Shown here: positions 1 through 6,258 of the stretch, piece by piece
Layout: each line of letters starts with the position of its first letter
How positions within the stretch are numbered: the first letter of the stretch is position 1
Assembly: GCA_023437885.1 (NCBI GenBank)
Contig: JAEZFH010000011.1
Location: 1 to 9,191 of the forward strand
From: Bacillota bacterium
GTDB taxonomy: Bacteria > Bacillota > Clostridia > Lachnospirales > Lachnospiraceae
Direction: 5' to 3'
Length of the DNA: 9,191 bases
The notes under the pieces: generated by a model
Told to the model about the DNA's origin: nothing
Databases searched by the model: none
What the model saw: the letters and a program-made list of their open reading frames with translations, nothing else
Position numbers and translations under genes: made by a program

Positions 1-714
1 GGAACGATTGAGGACAGTCGCTTTGCCGGAAGATATAAGATAGCGGGTAATCAGAACACCGTATGGGAAGAATACTTTAAAGACAGCAATAAAGCAGCTG
101 CAACCCGGAGGCATTATTATTCCATGGTACAGCTTTTGGATGAGCAGATCGGACGAATTATGGATTTGCTGGCAGAAAAGGAACTGCTGTCAAACAGTAT
201 TATTGTATTTACCTCCGACCATGGGGAGCTGCTGGGGGACCATGGATTAGGGCAGAAGGGACCCGTTGCCTTTGAAGAGGTAATCCGGGTGCCGCTGATC
301 CTGGCATATCCTAAGAAAATTAAGCCGCAAGTAGTAGGTGAATGTGTTTCGTTAATGGATTTATATCCTACCATTCTGGATTATATCGGTATAGAGATAC
401 CGCAAAGCTGTAACGGTCACAGCTTAAAAAAATTAGTTGAGTGCGGTATCAATGATCGAACCGGAGTACCGGTTGAATTCAAGGAAGAAATGGATGCGAT
501 ACGTTATAAATGCTTTGTTACAAAGGATTGGAAACTAGTTGTTTATCCGGGCGAGGAATTCGGTGAGCTGTATCATTTGTGTGAAGATCCGGGAGAAAAC
601 AATAATTTATATTATGATACCTTCTACAGTGACATTAAATTTGAACTGATCAAGAGATGGCTGGAGGAAGTGGAGTCCGGTGAGCCAATGAATCCGAGGC
701 CTTCCAGATGTTAA
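1..714 (+). CDS. Sulfatase (S1 / alkaline-phosphatase superfamily), C-terminal part, 5' end outside window
   Basis: The frame is open from base 1, so the gene begins upstream; 237 residues are visible before the TAA stop. Sulfatases hydrolyse sulfate esters, using a formylglycine made from a Cys or Ser in an N-terminal CxPSR-type motif. That motif, and any signal peptide, would lie outside the window, so the catalytic residue and cell location cannot be judged. What is visible is the typical second half: RHYYSMVQLLDEQIGRIMD (from about base 112), then FTSDHGELLGDHG (bases 208-246), whose Asp-His pair (visible residues 73-74) binds the active-site metal in this family, then the downstream QKG lysine and a short C-terminal subdomain ending in a DPGENNNLY-type segment. 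The internal ATG at 124 is not the start, because the homologous helix begins before it. The next gene follows after 50 bases. The substrate is unknown; a sulfated glycan or sugar fits the neighbours, by inference. A non-sulfatase hydrolase of the same superfamily is less likely. Confidence 0.9.
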   Translation, partial: GTIEDSRFAGRYKIAGNQNTVWEEYFKDSNKAAATRRHYYSMVQLLDEQIGRIMDLLAEKELLSNSIIVFTSDHGELLGDHGLGQKGPVAFEEVIRVPLILAYPKKIKPQVVGECVSLMDLYPTILDYIGIEIPQSCNGHSLKKLVECGINDRTGVPVEFKEEMDAIRYKCFVTKDWKLVVYPGEEFGELYHLCEDPGENNNLYYDTFYSDIKFELIKRWLEEVESGEPMNPRPSRC

Positions 715-748
715 TCTGCAACATAAGGAACAATATGATGTGAATTTC

Positions 749-754
749 AGGGGG
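749..754 (+). promoter_or_regulatory. Ribosome-binding site of the chemoreceptor gene, with three overlapping ATGs
   Basis: AGGGGG lies 10 bases before the ATG at 765. Three ATGs overlap at 761, 765 and 769 in three frames. The one at 761 is closer to ideal spacing (6 bases) but opens a six-codon reading frame that stops at 781. Only 765 opens the 715-codon gene. The upstream start may reduce translation or may only place the ribosome nearby. Confidence 0.55.
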
Positions 755-764
755 ATAAGAATGA

Positions 765-2912
765 ATGAATGCAAAAGATAAACCCAGCAAAGGGAAAAAA
801 AATAAAATTCGAATTTTCAGCAAGAAGGAACACGGAAAAAATCAGAGCTTAAAGCAGGAAGCTTCACTTCATTTTGAGCTGTGGAAAAAAATCAACGGTA
901 TCTGGTTTAAGCTGCTCCTTTCCATATTCCTTCCGATTGCATGTCTGGCGGTCTTTGGTGTTATTTCTTATCAAAAATCGGCAAAAGCAATCATTGATAA
1001 TTACGAAAAGAGTACCATGGATACCATCATGGCGGTTAGTGATTATCTTAACCTGGGACTGGAGGCAGTGGAGGGAAAGTCCATTGAATTTATTAACCTG
1101 GACAGTGTCACCTCATATTACAACCGCGGAAAGTCCGGGCTTTCCACCTCTACGGAAGAAATCAACCTGCAAAAGCCGTTAAGCGAGGATGTCATGGTAA
1201 TTCAGGGAGCGAATTCCTTCATCAGTGCAATTCATGTATTCGGCAAAACAGGGATCGGTGTATCCTCCGAATCGGCACCTCCGGAGGATATTTATACCAC
1301 GTTCTTAGAATCGGAAGAAGGAAAGGCAATGGCAGGAACAAAGGAGCGTTATCTGTGGGTTGGCAGCCATGATTTCATTGACCGTAATTTTCAGGTGAAA
1401 AAGGGAGATTATGCAATATCCCTGATCCGAAAGATGAGTTATGACAACGGCTATGTGATTATGGACGTATCCTCAGGGGAAATCCGGAAGATGATATCCC
1501 AGTTTGATTACGGGAAGGACAGCATTATCGGCTTTGTTACTTCGGATGAAAGGGAGGCTTTAAGTGTTGAGGGGCAGGAGGCAATATTTGTGAACCTGGA
1601 CTATTACCGGAAGGCAGCAAAGGGAAATGAAATAAGCGGATATTCCTATGAGCAGTACCAGGGAAAGGAACATCTCTTTCTGTACCACAAGGTGGGAGAT
1701 ACGGGGGCAATGGTGTGCATCCTGGTTCCCAGAAGCACCATTGTAAAACAGGCAGAGGATATTAAGCAGCTGAACGTCGGCTTTGTCAGTCTTGCAGGCA
1801 TTTTTGCAATCGTCATCGGGACCTTGCTTGCAGGTGGGATTGCAGGAGCCATAAGGAATTTAACCAGACGGATTTCGGCTACCGCCCGGGGAGATCTGAC
1901 TACCTCCTTTGATACAAAGAGAAAGGATGAATTCCGTATTTTATCGGGAAGCCTGTCTGACATGGCTTCAAACATGCGAAATCTTATCGGCCAGGTAGCC
2001 GAGGTGGGAGCAAAGGTCAGTATATCGGCTAAAAAGGTGTCTGAAACCTCGGAAACCATATTGAAGGATACGAAGGATATTTCCTGCACCATTGATGAAA
2101 TAGAAAAGGGAGTAGTGCAGCAGGCTTCCGACACGGAGCAGAGCCTGGAGCAAATGACCGGCCTGTCCAATAAAATCAATGAGGTATATGACAGTACCTA
2201 TAAAATCGAACAAATTGCCAATGAGACCAAGGATATTGTGGGTAAGGGCATCGTAATCGTGGATGAATTAAACAATAAATCAAAGGCAACCGCTAATATA
2301 ACCGATATTGTAATAACGGATATTGAAGCCCTGGAGCAGCAATCCCATCACATTGAGGAGTTTGTTAATATCATTAATGAGATTGCAGCACAGACAAATC
2401 TGCTTTCCCTGAATGCCTCCATCGAGGCCGCCCGGGCAGGAGATGCCGGAAAGGGCTTTGCAGTAGTGGCACAGGAAATCCGCAAACTGGCGGATCAATC
2501 CATGGATGCCGTAAAGAAAATTCAAAATCTGGTGAATACCATCGGGGACAGAACCAGGAATACGGTTGTTTCTGCAAAGCAGGCGGAAAGCATTGTAAAA
2601 TCCCAGACAGAAGCACTGGATAAAGCAGTGGGTGCCTTTGAAGATATTAATGAGCATGTTATTTATCTGGTTAATAATCTGGATAACATTACCTTTGGCA
2701 TAAAGGAAATTGAGAATGCAAAAGAAGATACCCTGGGGGCGATCCGCAGTATCTCGGCGGTTGCCCAGCAAACGGCCGCTTCCTCCGAGGAGGTAGGCGC
2801 TACAATAAATAATCAGGTTGGTTCTGTTGAGCACTTGAGCAATTCTGCCACGGAGTTAGCGGAAAATGCTAAGAAGCTGGAGGAAGCAATCAGACTCTTT
2901 CGGATTAAATAA
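765..2912 (+). CDS. Methyl-accepting chemotaxis protein (transmembrane chemoreceptor, Cache-like sensor, HAMP)
   Basis: Membrane chemoreceptor of 715 residues that would signal to CheA/CheW. Order of parts: a lysine-rich cytoplasmic tail (about 1-45); a first membrane segment (about 46-69); an outside sensor region of about 265 residues (70-335), whose size and a GDYAISLIRKM...GYVIMDVS stretch around 214-236 suggest a dCache-type fold; a second membrane segment (about 336-362); HAMP (about 357-408); and a long coiled-coil signalling domain. The highly conserved hairpin tip is clear at about 537-577 (EIAAQTNLLSLNASIEAARA, then GKGFAVVAQEIRKLADQS). A Gln/Glu-rich segment at about 664-681 (AVAQQTAASSEEVGA) looks like a methylation region. 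It ends in LEEAIRLFRIK, with no C-terminal NWETF-type pentapeptide tether. The ligand cannot be read from the sequence. Its position between a sulfatase and a sugar-use operon suggests taxis to a glycan-derived compound, which is inference. No sigma-D type promoter was seen in the 50-base gap, so it may be cotranscribed with the sulfatase. Confidence 0.95.
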   Translation: MNAKDKPSKGKKNKIRIFSKKEHGKNQSLKQEASLHFELWKKINGIWFKLLLSIFLPIACLAVFGVISYQKSAKAIIDNYEKSTMDTIMAVSDYLNLGLEAVEGKSIEFINLDSVTSYYNRGKSGLSTSTEEINLQKPLSEDVMVIQGANSFISAIHVFGKTGIGVSSESAPPEDIYTTFLESEEGKAMAGTKERYLWVGSHDFIDRNFQVKKGDYAISLIRKMSYDNGYVIMDVSSGEIRKMISQFDYGKDSIIGFVTSDEREALSVEGQEAIFVNLDYYRKAAKGNEISGYSYEQYQGKEHLFLYHKVGDTGAMVCILVPRSTIVKQAEDIKQLNVGFVSLAGIFAIVIGTLLAGGIAGAIRNLTRRISATARGDLTTSFDTKRKDEFRILSGSLSDMASNMRNLIGQVAEVGAKVSISAKKVSETSETILKDTKDISCTIDEIEKGVVQQASDTEQSLEQMTGLSNKINEVYDSTYKIEQIANETKDIVGKGIVIVDELNNKSKATANITDIVITDIEALEQQSHHIEEFVNIINEIAAQTNLLSLNASIEAARAGDAGKGFAVVAQEIRKLADQSMDAVKKIQNLVNTIGDRTRNTVVSAKQAESIVKSQTEALDKAVGAFEDINEHVIYLVNNLDNITFGIKEIENAKEDTLGAIRSISAVAQQTAASSEEVGATINNQVGSVEHLSNSATELAENAKKLEEAIRLFRIK

Positions 2913-2988
2913 TGGTTTTAAATGTTCAATTCATGATCAAAAATAATCATAATAAGTCATTAAATATTCAAAAAGTGTCATTTGGAGC

Positions 2989-3017
2989 TTGTAATTATGA
3001 AATAAACATGATAATAT
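2989..3017 (+). promoter_or_regulatory. Candidate sigma-A promoter for the racemase-kinase-aldolase-mannosidase run
   Basis: In the AT-rich 152-base spacer 2913-3064, TTGTAA (2989-2994) is followed after 17 bases by TAATAT (3012-3017), which carries a TGn extended -10 (TG at 3009-3010). Transcription would start near 3024, leaving a leader of about 40 bases. AT-rich DNA gives such matches easily, so this is a candidate only. No GC-rich hairpin with a T-run follows the chemoreceptor stop at 2912, so read-through from upstream is possible. Nothing else was recognised in this spacer. Confidence 0.45.
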
Positions 3018-3049
3018 CTAAATATAAACGAATGAGATGAAAGAACCGG

Positions 3050-3057
3050 AAAGGAGG
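3050..3057 (+). promoter_or_regulatory. Perfect Shine-Dalgarno that decides an ATA start
   Basis: AAAGGAGG is fully complementary to the 3' end of 16S rRNA. Its end is 7 bases before ATA at 3065, an ideal spacing, and 46 bases before the first conventional in-frame start (GTG at 3104). The in-frame TGA at 3038 rules out any start further upstream. No ATG, GTG or TTG lies in frame between 3038 and 3104. Confidence 0.8.
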
Positions 3058-3064
3058 GGCCGTC

Positions 3065-3715
3065 ATAAAAAAGATCGTAATCATTCATACAACTCCTGCT
3101 ACAGTGGAGAGTTTGCCAAAATTAATGAAAAGCATGATTGGTGAGGTTAATGTTATCAATCTTCTGGATGATTCCATGCTTCAGGATATGATTCACAGCC
3201 ACCAGGTGAACGAGGTGGAAAAGCGTTGGATAAAATACAGTGAAATCGCAGCTTCTCTGGGAGCAGATGCTATTCTCAGCGCCTGCTCCTCTGTGGGAGA
3301 ATTTGCGGAAAAAGCAGGGGAGCGCCTTGAGATTCCGGTATACCGTATTGATGAGGCAATGGCAGAACGTGCGGTAGTGACGGCGAAAACCATAAGTGTT
3401 TTTGCCACCTTATCCACTACCCTGGAACCTACGGTGAACCTGATTCAGAGGAAGGCATCTGCCGCCGGAAAGGAATGCGTTGTTCATACGGTTCTGGTAT
3501 CCGGTGCTTATGAGGAATTGATGAAAGGAAACCGTACTCTTCATAATCAGATGATTCAGAATGTCGTACAAAAGTATTCGGATTCTGACGCTTTGGTATT
3601 AGCCCAGGCCTCCATGGCTACTGCGCTGGAAGGACTCGGCGGGATTGACATAAACAAGGTATTAACAAGCCCCGTGCTGGGAGTGGAAAAACTGAAGAAG
3701 GATTTGGGGTTATAA
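3065..3715 (+). CDS. Asp/Glu (hydantoin) racemase-family-like protein, probable ATA start
   Basis: From ATA at 3065 the product has 216 residues and starts MKKIVIIHTTPATVESL, a proper first beta strand with a family-like HTTPATV loop. From GTG at 3104 that strand would be lost, so the upstream start is preferred. Asp/Glu racemase-family enzymes use two cysteines, one per half, to move a proton without cofactor. The first motif is visible (SACSSVGE, Cys74). At the matching place in the second half the sequence reads VLAQASMA (Ala182 where a racemase would have Cys); the only other cysteine is Cys138, elsewhere. A classical two-cysteine racemase is therefore doubtful. A lyase, an isomerase, a decarboxylase-like activity or a binding role are open. 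It is soluble, with no signal peptide. It is the first gene of the run, 96 bases before the kinase, so it probably acts on the same compound or one derived from it, by inference. The family call is fairly sure; the function is unknown. Confidence 0.8.
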   Translation: MKKIVIIHTTPATVESLPKLMKSMIGEVNVINLLDDSMLQDMIHSHQVNEVEKRWIKYSEIAASLGADAILSACSSVGEFAEKAGERLEIPVYRIDEAMAERAVVTAKTISVFATLSTTLEPTVNLIQRKASAAGKECVVHTVLVSGAYEELMKGNRTLHNQMIQNVVQKYSDSDALVLAQASMATALEGLGGIDINKVLTSPVLGVEKLKKDLGL

Positions 3716-3729
3716 GAAATCAAAAGGAA

Positions 3730-3794
3730 GGCGGCGCTGTGAAGAAAAGGTATCTTCATTTGTACTGCCGCCCAAATTCTCAGAATAGCGGCAG
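3730..3794 (+). promoter_or_regulatory. Two mutually exclusive stem-loops before the kinase ribosome-binding site
   Basis: Structure A pairs GGCGGC (3730-3735) with GCCGCC (3767-3772) and encloses a second helix, GAAGA (3741-3745) with TCTTC (3753-3757). Structure B pairs CTGCCGC (3765-3771) with GCGGCAG (3788-3794) and continues inside with ATTC (3776-3779) and GAAT (3783-3786). Bases 3767-3771 take part in both, so A and B cannot form together. B ends four bases before the kinase Shine-Dalgarno at 3798; A leaves that zone free. No T-run follows either, which argues against a Rho-independent terminator. The layout fits a translational switch, an RNA-processing site or simply a stabilising hairpin; no known riboswitch class was recognised. 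Confidence 0.5.
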
Positions 3795-3797
3795 AAT

Positions 3798-3802
3798 GGA
3801 GG
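3798..3802 (+). promoter_or_regulatory. Ribosome-binding site of the kinase gene (favours a TTG start)
   Basis: GGAGG lies 3 bases before GTG at 3806, which is too close, and 9 bases before TTG at 3812, a good spacing. An ATG at 3796 overlapping this motif is out of frame and opens only a nine-codon frame. TTG at 3812 is preferred; the two choices differ by two residues. Confidence 0.55.
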
Positions 3803-3811
3803 TTAGTGAGG

Positions 3812-5308
3812 TTGAAGGCTTTTGAGAAGACGAAGGATGGAAAGCTTTATATCGGTATTGATATCGGTACGACTCATATCAAATCAGCTGTATTTCAGGA
3901 ACAGGGTACGCTGCTTGGCCTGGCAAGAGAAGCAACACCGGCAGCAAACGATGGTTACGGCCAGATATATGACCCTCTGAAAATCTATGGCATTGTTAAA
4001 AAGCAGTTGAAGCAGTGGCTTGAGAAATACGGACCGGTTCAGGGGATTTCCATTACCGGCATGTCGGAAGCGGGGCTTATAATCAATAAAGCCGCCGGTA
4101 AGGAAGAAACACCTATTCTTCCGTGGTTTGATCAAAGGACGGCAGAGCTGTCCGCCGGAATAACCAGGGAAGAGGAATGCGGATATTTTAACCGGACCGG
4201 CCTTCGTAACAGCTATAAGTATGGAATTTATAAATATCTTTGGCTGCTGGAGCATACCCGGGTAAGAAAGGAAGACACGCTGTGGCTTTCAATTTGCGAC
4301 TACATTGCCTGGAAGCTGACGGGCAGCTATGCGACCGATCCCAGCTTTGCTGCAAGAACCTATGTATATGATATTATTAATCATGCCTGGGACAGGGAAC
4401 GGTTGTCGGGGTATGGACTTACGGAAGCAAATTTTCCGATGGTACTGCGCTCGGGTGAAACGGTTGGATATCTGTCAGACCCGGTACTTGTGCAGGTATT
4501 GAACAATGGTACTGTGCCGGTGTGCATCGGCGGACATGATCATGTATGTGCTGCATACGCCGTGCTTAATGAAGAAAGAAACCGGATATGCAACAGCGTT
4601 GGAACAGCGGAAACCTATTTGGGGGTGGATGAGCATTTTTCCATGTCGAAGGAACGCTACGACTCAGGTATGGTATATGGTCCCTTCCTTAATAAAGAGG
4701 AATATTTCTGGATGGCGAATATCTCCTCCTCCGGGCAATCCATTTCCTGGTTTTGCAAGCAGTTGCAGTCGGAGGTAATTTCCTATCCGAAGATGAGCGA
4801 GCTGGTAGCGGCGTTAGGGCAGCAGCCGACGGATATCCTGTATTATCCCTATTTGTCGGGAATGGGAACACCTCTGTTCCGGTCCGATGTCCGGGGGGCG
4901 ATTCTGGGGCTCAGGGAAGGTCATGAAGCCGGGGATATCATAAAAGCCATCCTGGAAGGAATTAATTATCAGGGGAAATGGATCTTATCCCTGGTTCCCG
5001 GGATGGATGCGGCCCGGATGAAAGATGTTGTCTGCGTCGGCGGTGCGGTAAACAGCGCGCCGTGGATGCAGATCAAAGCAAATGTATTGGGAATACCGGT
5101 GACGGTTCCCACAATTACGGAAGCATCCCTGCTGGGAGCGGTGGCTGTAATGATAGAGCGAAACTGCGGCAAGGAAAAGAAGAAGCTGTTTTTGGAGGAA
5201 AGCCGGCAGCAGAACGCATATTATCCGGTGAATCCCGGAATCAGCATTCAATATGATGAGATATATAAGACTAAATACACATTCCTAATAGATAAATTTT
5301 TGAGCTAG
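3812..5308 (+). CDS. FGGY-family carbohydrate kinase
   Basis: ATP-dependent sugar kinase of 498 residues, the usual length for this family. Visible parts, numbered from TTG 3812: phosphate-1 loop GIDIGTTHIKSAVF (15-28); TGMSEAGLI (82-90); sugar-binding PWFDQRT (104-110), matching the W-x-D-x-R pattern of the family; ICDYIAWKLTG (161-171), then the TDPSFAART segment; GGHDH (240-244) with the probable catalytic base Asp243; phosphate-2 NSVGTAE (261-267); and adenosine motif CVGGAVNSAPW (408-418) followed by GIPVTVP and an EASLLGA helix. The fold and reaction type are secure. The substrate is not: xylulose, gluconate, ribulose, tagatose, AI-2 and other kinases share these motifs. The aldolase starts 30 bases after its stop, suggesting that the phosphorylated product feeds that enzyme. 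Translation may be controlled by the alternative stem-loops at 3730-3794. GTG at 3806 is the alternative start. Confidence 0.92.
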   Translation: MKAFEKTKDGKLYIGIDIGTTHIKSAVFQEQGTLLGLAREATPAANDGYGQIYDPLKIYGIVKKQLKQWLEKYGPVQGISITGMSEAGLIINKAAGKEETPILPWFDQRTAELSAGITREEECGYFNRTGLRNSYKYGIYKYLWLLEHTRVRKEDTLWLSICDYIAWKLTGSYATDPSFAARTYVYDIINHAWDRERLSGYGLTEANFPMVLRSGETVGYLSDPVLVQVLNNGTVPVCIGGHDHVCAAYAVLNEERNRICNSVGTAETYLGVDEHFSMSKERYDSGMVYGPFLNKEEYFWMANISSSGQSISWFCKQLQSEVISYPKMSELVAALGQQPTDILYYPYLSGMGTPLFRSDVRGAILGLREGHEAGDIIKAILEGINYQGKWILSLVPGMDAARMKDVVCVGGAVNSAPWMQIKANVLGIPVTVPTITEASLLGAVAVMIERNCGKEKKKLFLEESRQQNAYYPVNPGISIQYDEIYKTKYTFLIDKFLS

Positions 5309-5338
5309 GATGCAGGTAGGAAAGATAGAGGTAATATA

Positions 5339-6229
5339 ATGACTAAGGTTGAGAATCTAACAAAAGTATTGGAGAAAGGACATAAAAGCGGCTATGCGGT
5401 AGGCTCCTTTTCCCCGAGGTATACAAAGCTGATTTTGCCTATCGTAAAAGCAGCCATTGATACGGCATCACCAGTAATTATCCAGATTTCTGAAAAAGAA
5501 GTTTACCGTCATAAGGTGGCAATCAAGGATTTTGCGGAAGAGTTTTTCCGTGTTGTGGGGGAATTGCAGCCCCGTGTTCCGGTCGTTCTCCATTTGGATC
5601 ATACGAAGGATTTTGATATTATTAAGCAGGCCATTGCAGCCGGCTTCACGTCCGTTATGATTGATGCCTCCGAGCATGAATTGAACAGGAATGTGGAGCT
5701 GACCAAGCAGACAGTTACTTATGCCCATCCCTATGGAGTTACGGTAGAAGCAGAGCTTGGTAAAATCGGTACAACGGATTTTGTGGAAACGGATCATGAT
5801 GAAGAGTTCTTCACGGTACCGGAGGAAGCGAAGGAATTCTGTGAGCTGACCGGGGTGGATGCACTGGCGGTTTCCGTCGGTACGGCCCATGGAATCTATA
5901 CCGTGAGACAGCCGAGAATAGATTATGAAAGATTGGAGCATATTAACCGACTGGTAGATACTCCGCTAGTGCTTCACGGGGGTTCCGGAGTTCCCAGCGA
6001 GATGGTAATTAAGGCGGTTCAGATGGCTACGGGCGGTGTCAGCAAGGTAAATATTGCTACAGATGTAGAGCAGGCCATGCTGCATGTCTTAGGAAAAGAA
6101 ACACATATGACGGAAGAAGAGTTAAACGGCTATTCCGATGAAATGCTTATGAAGGCAAGACAAGCAGTTTATGAATTGGTAAAAGAGAAAATCAACGATT
6201 ATTTATTGAGTGCGGGTAAAGCAGTATAG
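5339..6229 (+). CDS. Class II (zinc) ketose-phosphate aldolase, atypical member of the FBA/tagatose-bisphosphate aldolase family
   Basis: Aldolase of 296 residues, close to the short class II type (GatY/KbaY/IolJ-like, about 285). Such enzymes split a ketose phosphate into dihydroxyacetone phosphate and an aldehyde, using zinc. Retained: HLDH (85-88; Asp87 the catalytic acid/base, His88 a metal ligand), VMIDASEHEL (106-115), VEAELGKIG (136-144), GTAHGIY (181-187; metal ligand His184) and LVLHGGSGVP (210-219; metal ligand His213 and the phosphate-binding Gly/Ser loop). Unusual: the common G-A-F-N near the N terminus is GSFSP (22-26), and the common N-I-D-T-D near the substrate is NIATD (238-242), with Ala240 in place of Asp. 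These changes touch the substrate pocket, so the true substrate probably differs from fructose or tagatose 1,6-bisphosphate; this is inference. Its start has GAGG (5328-5331) 7 bases ahead. It sits between kinase and mannosidase with short gaps (30 and 29 bases). The family is secure and the substrate unknown. Confidence 0.9.
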   Translation: MTKVENLTKVLEKGHKSGYAVGSFSPRYTKLILPIVKAAIDTASPVIIQISEKEVYRHKVAIKDFAEEFFRVVGELQPRVPVVLHLDHTKDFDIIKQAIAAGFTSVMIDASEHELNRNVELTKQTVTYAHPYGVTVEAELGKIGTTDFVETDHDEEFFTVPEEAKEFCELTGVDALAVSVGTAHGIYTVRQPRIDYERLEHINRLVDTPLVLHGGSGVPSEMVIKAVQMATGGVSKVNIATDVEQAMLHVLGKETHMTEEELNGYSDEMLMKARQAVYELVKEKINDYLLSAGKAV

Positions 6230-6258
6230 GAGAATGTCTGCGGCAAACGGAGGTATCT

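Noticed and set aside
1646..2834. Long reverse-strand open frames within the chemoreceptor gene, including 184 codons.
   Set aside because: They are shadows of a strongly conserved forward gene, with no ribosome-binding site or recognisable product.
2933..2951. ATGAT...ATCAT inverted repeat after the chemoreceptor stop, considered as a terminator or operator.
   Set aside because: The stem is only five AT-rich pairs with no T-run, which is easily produced in this AT-rich spacer.
3018..3040. TATAAACGAATGAG near the operon start, considered as a catabolite-repression (cre) site.
   Set aside because: It departs from the TGNAANCGNTNNCA pattern at several fixed positions.
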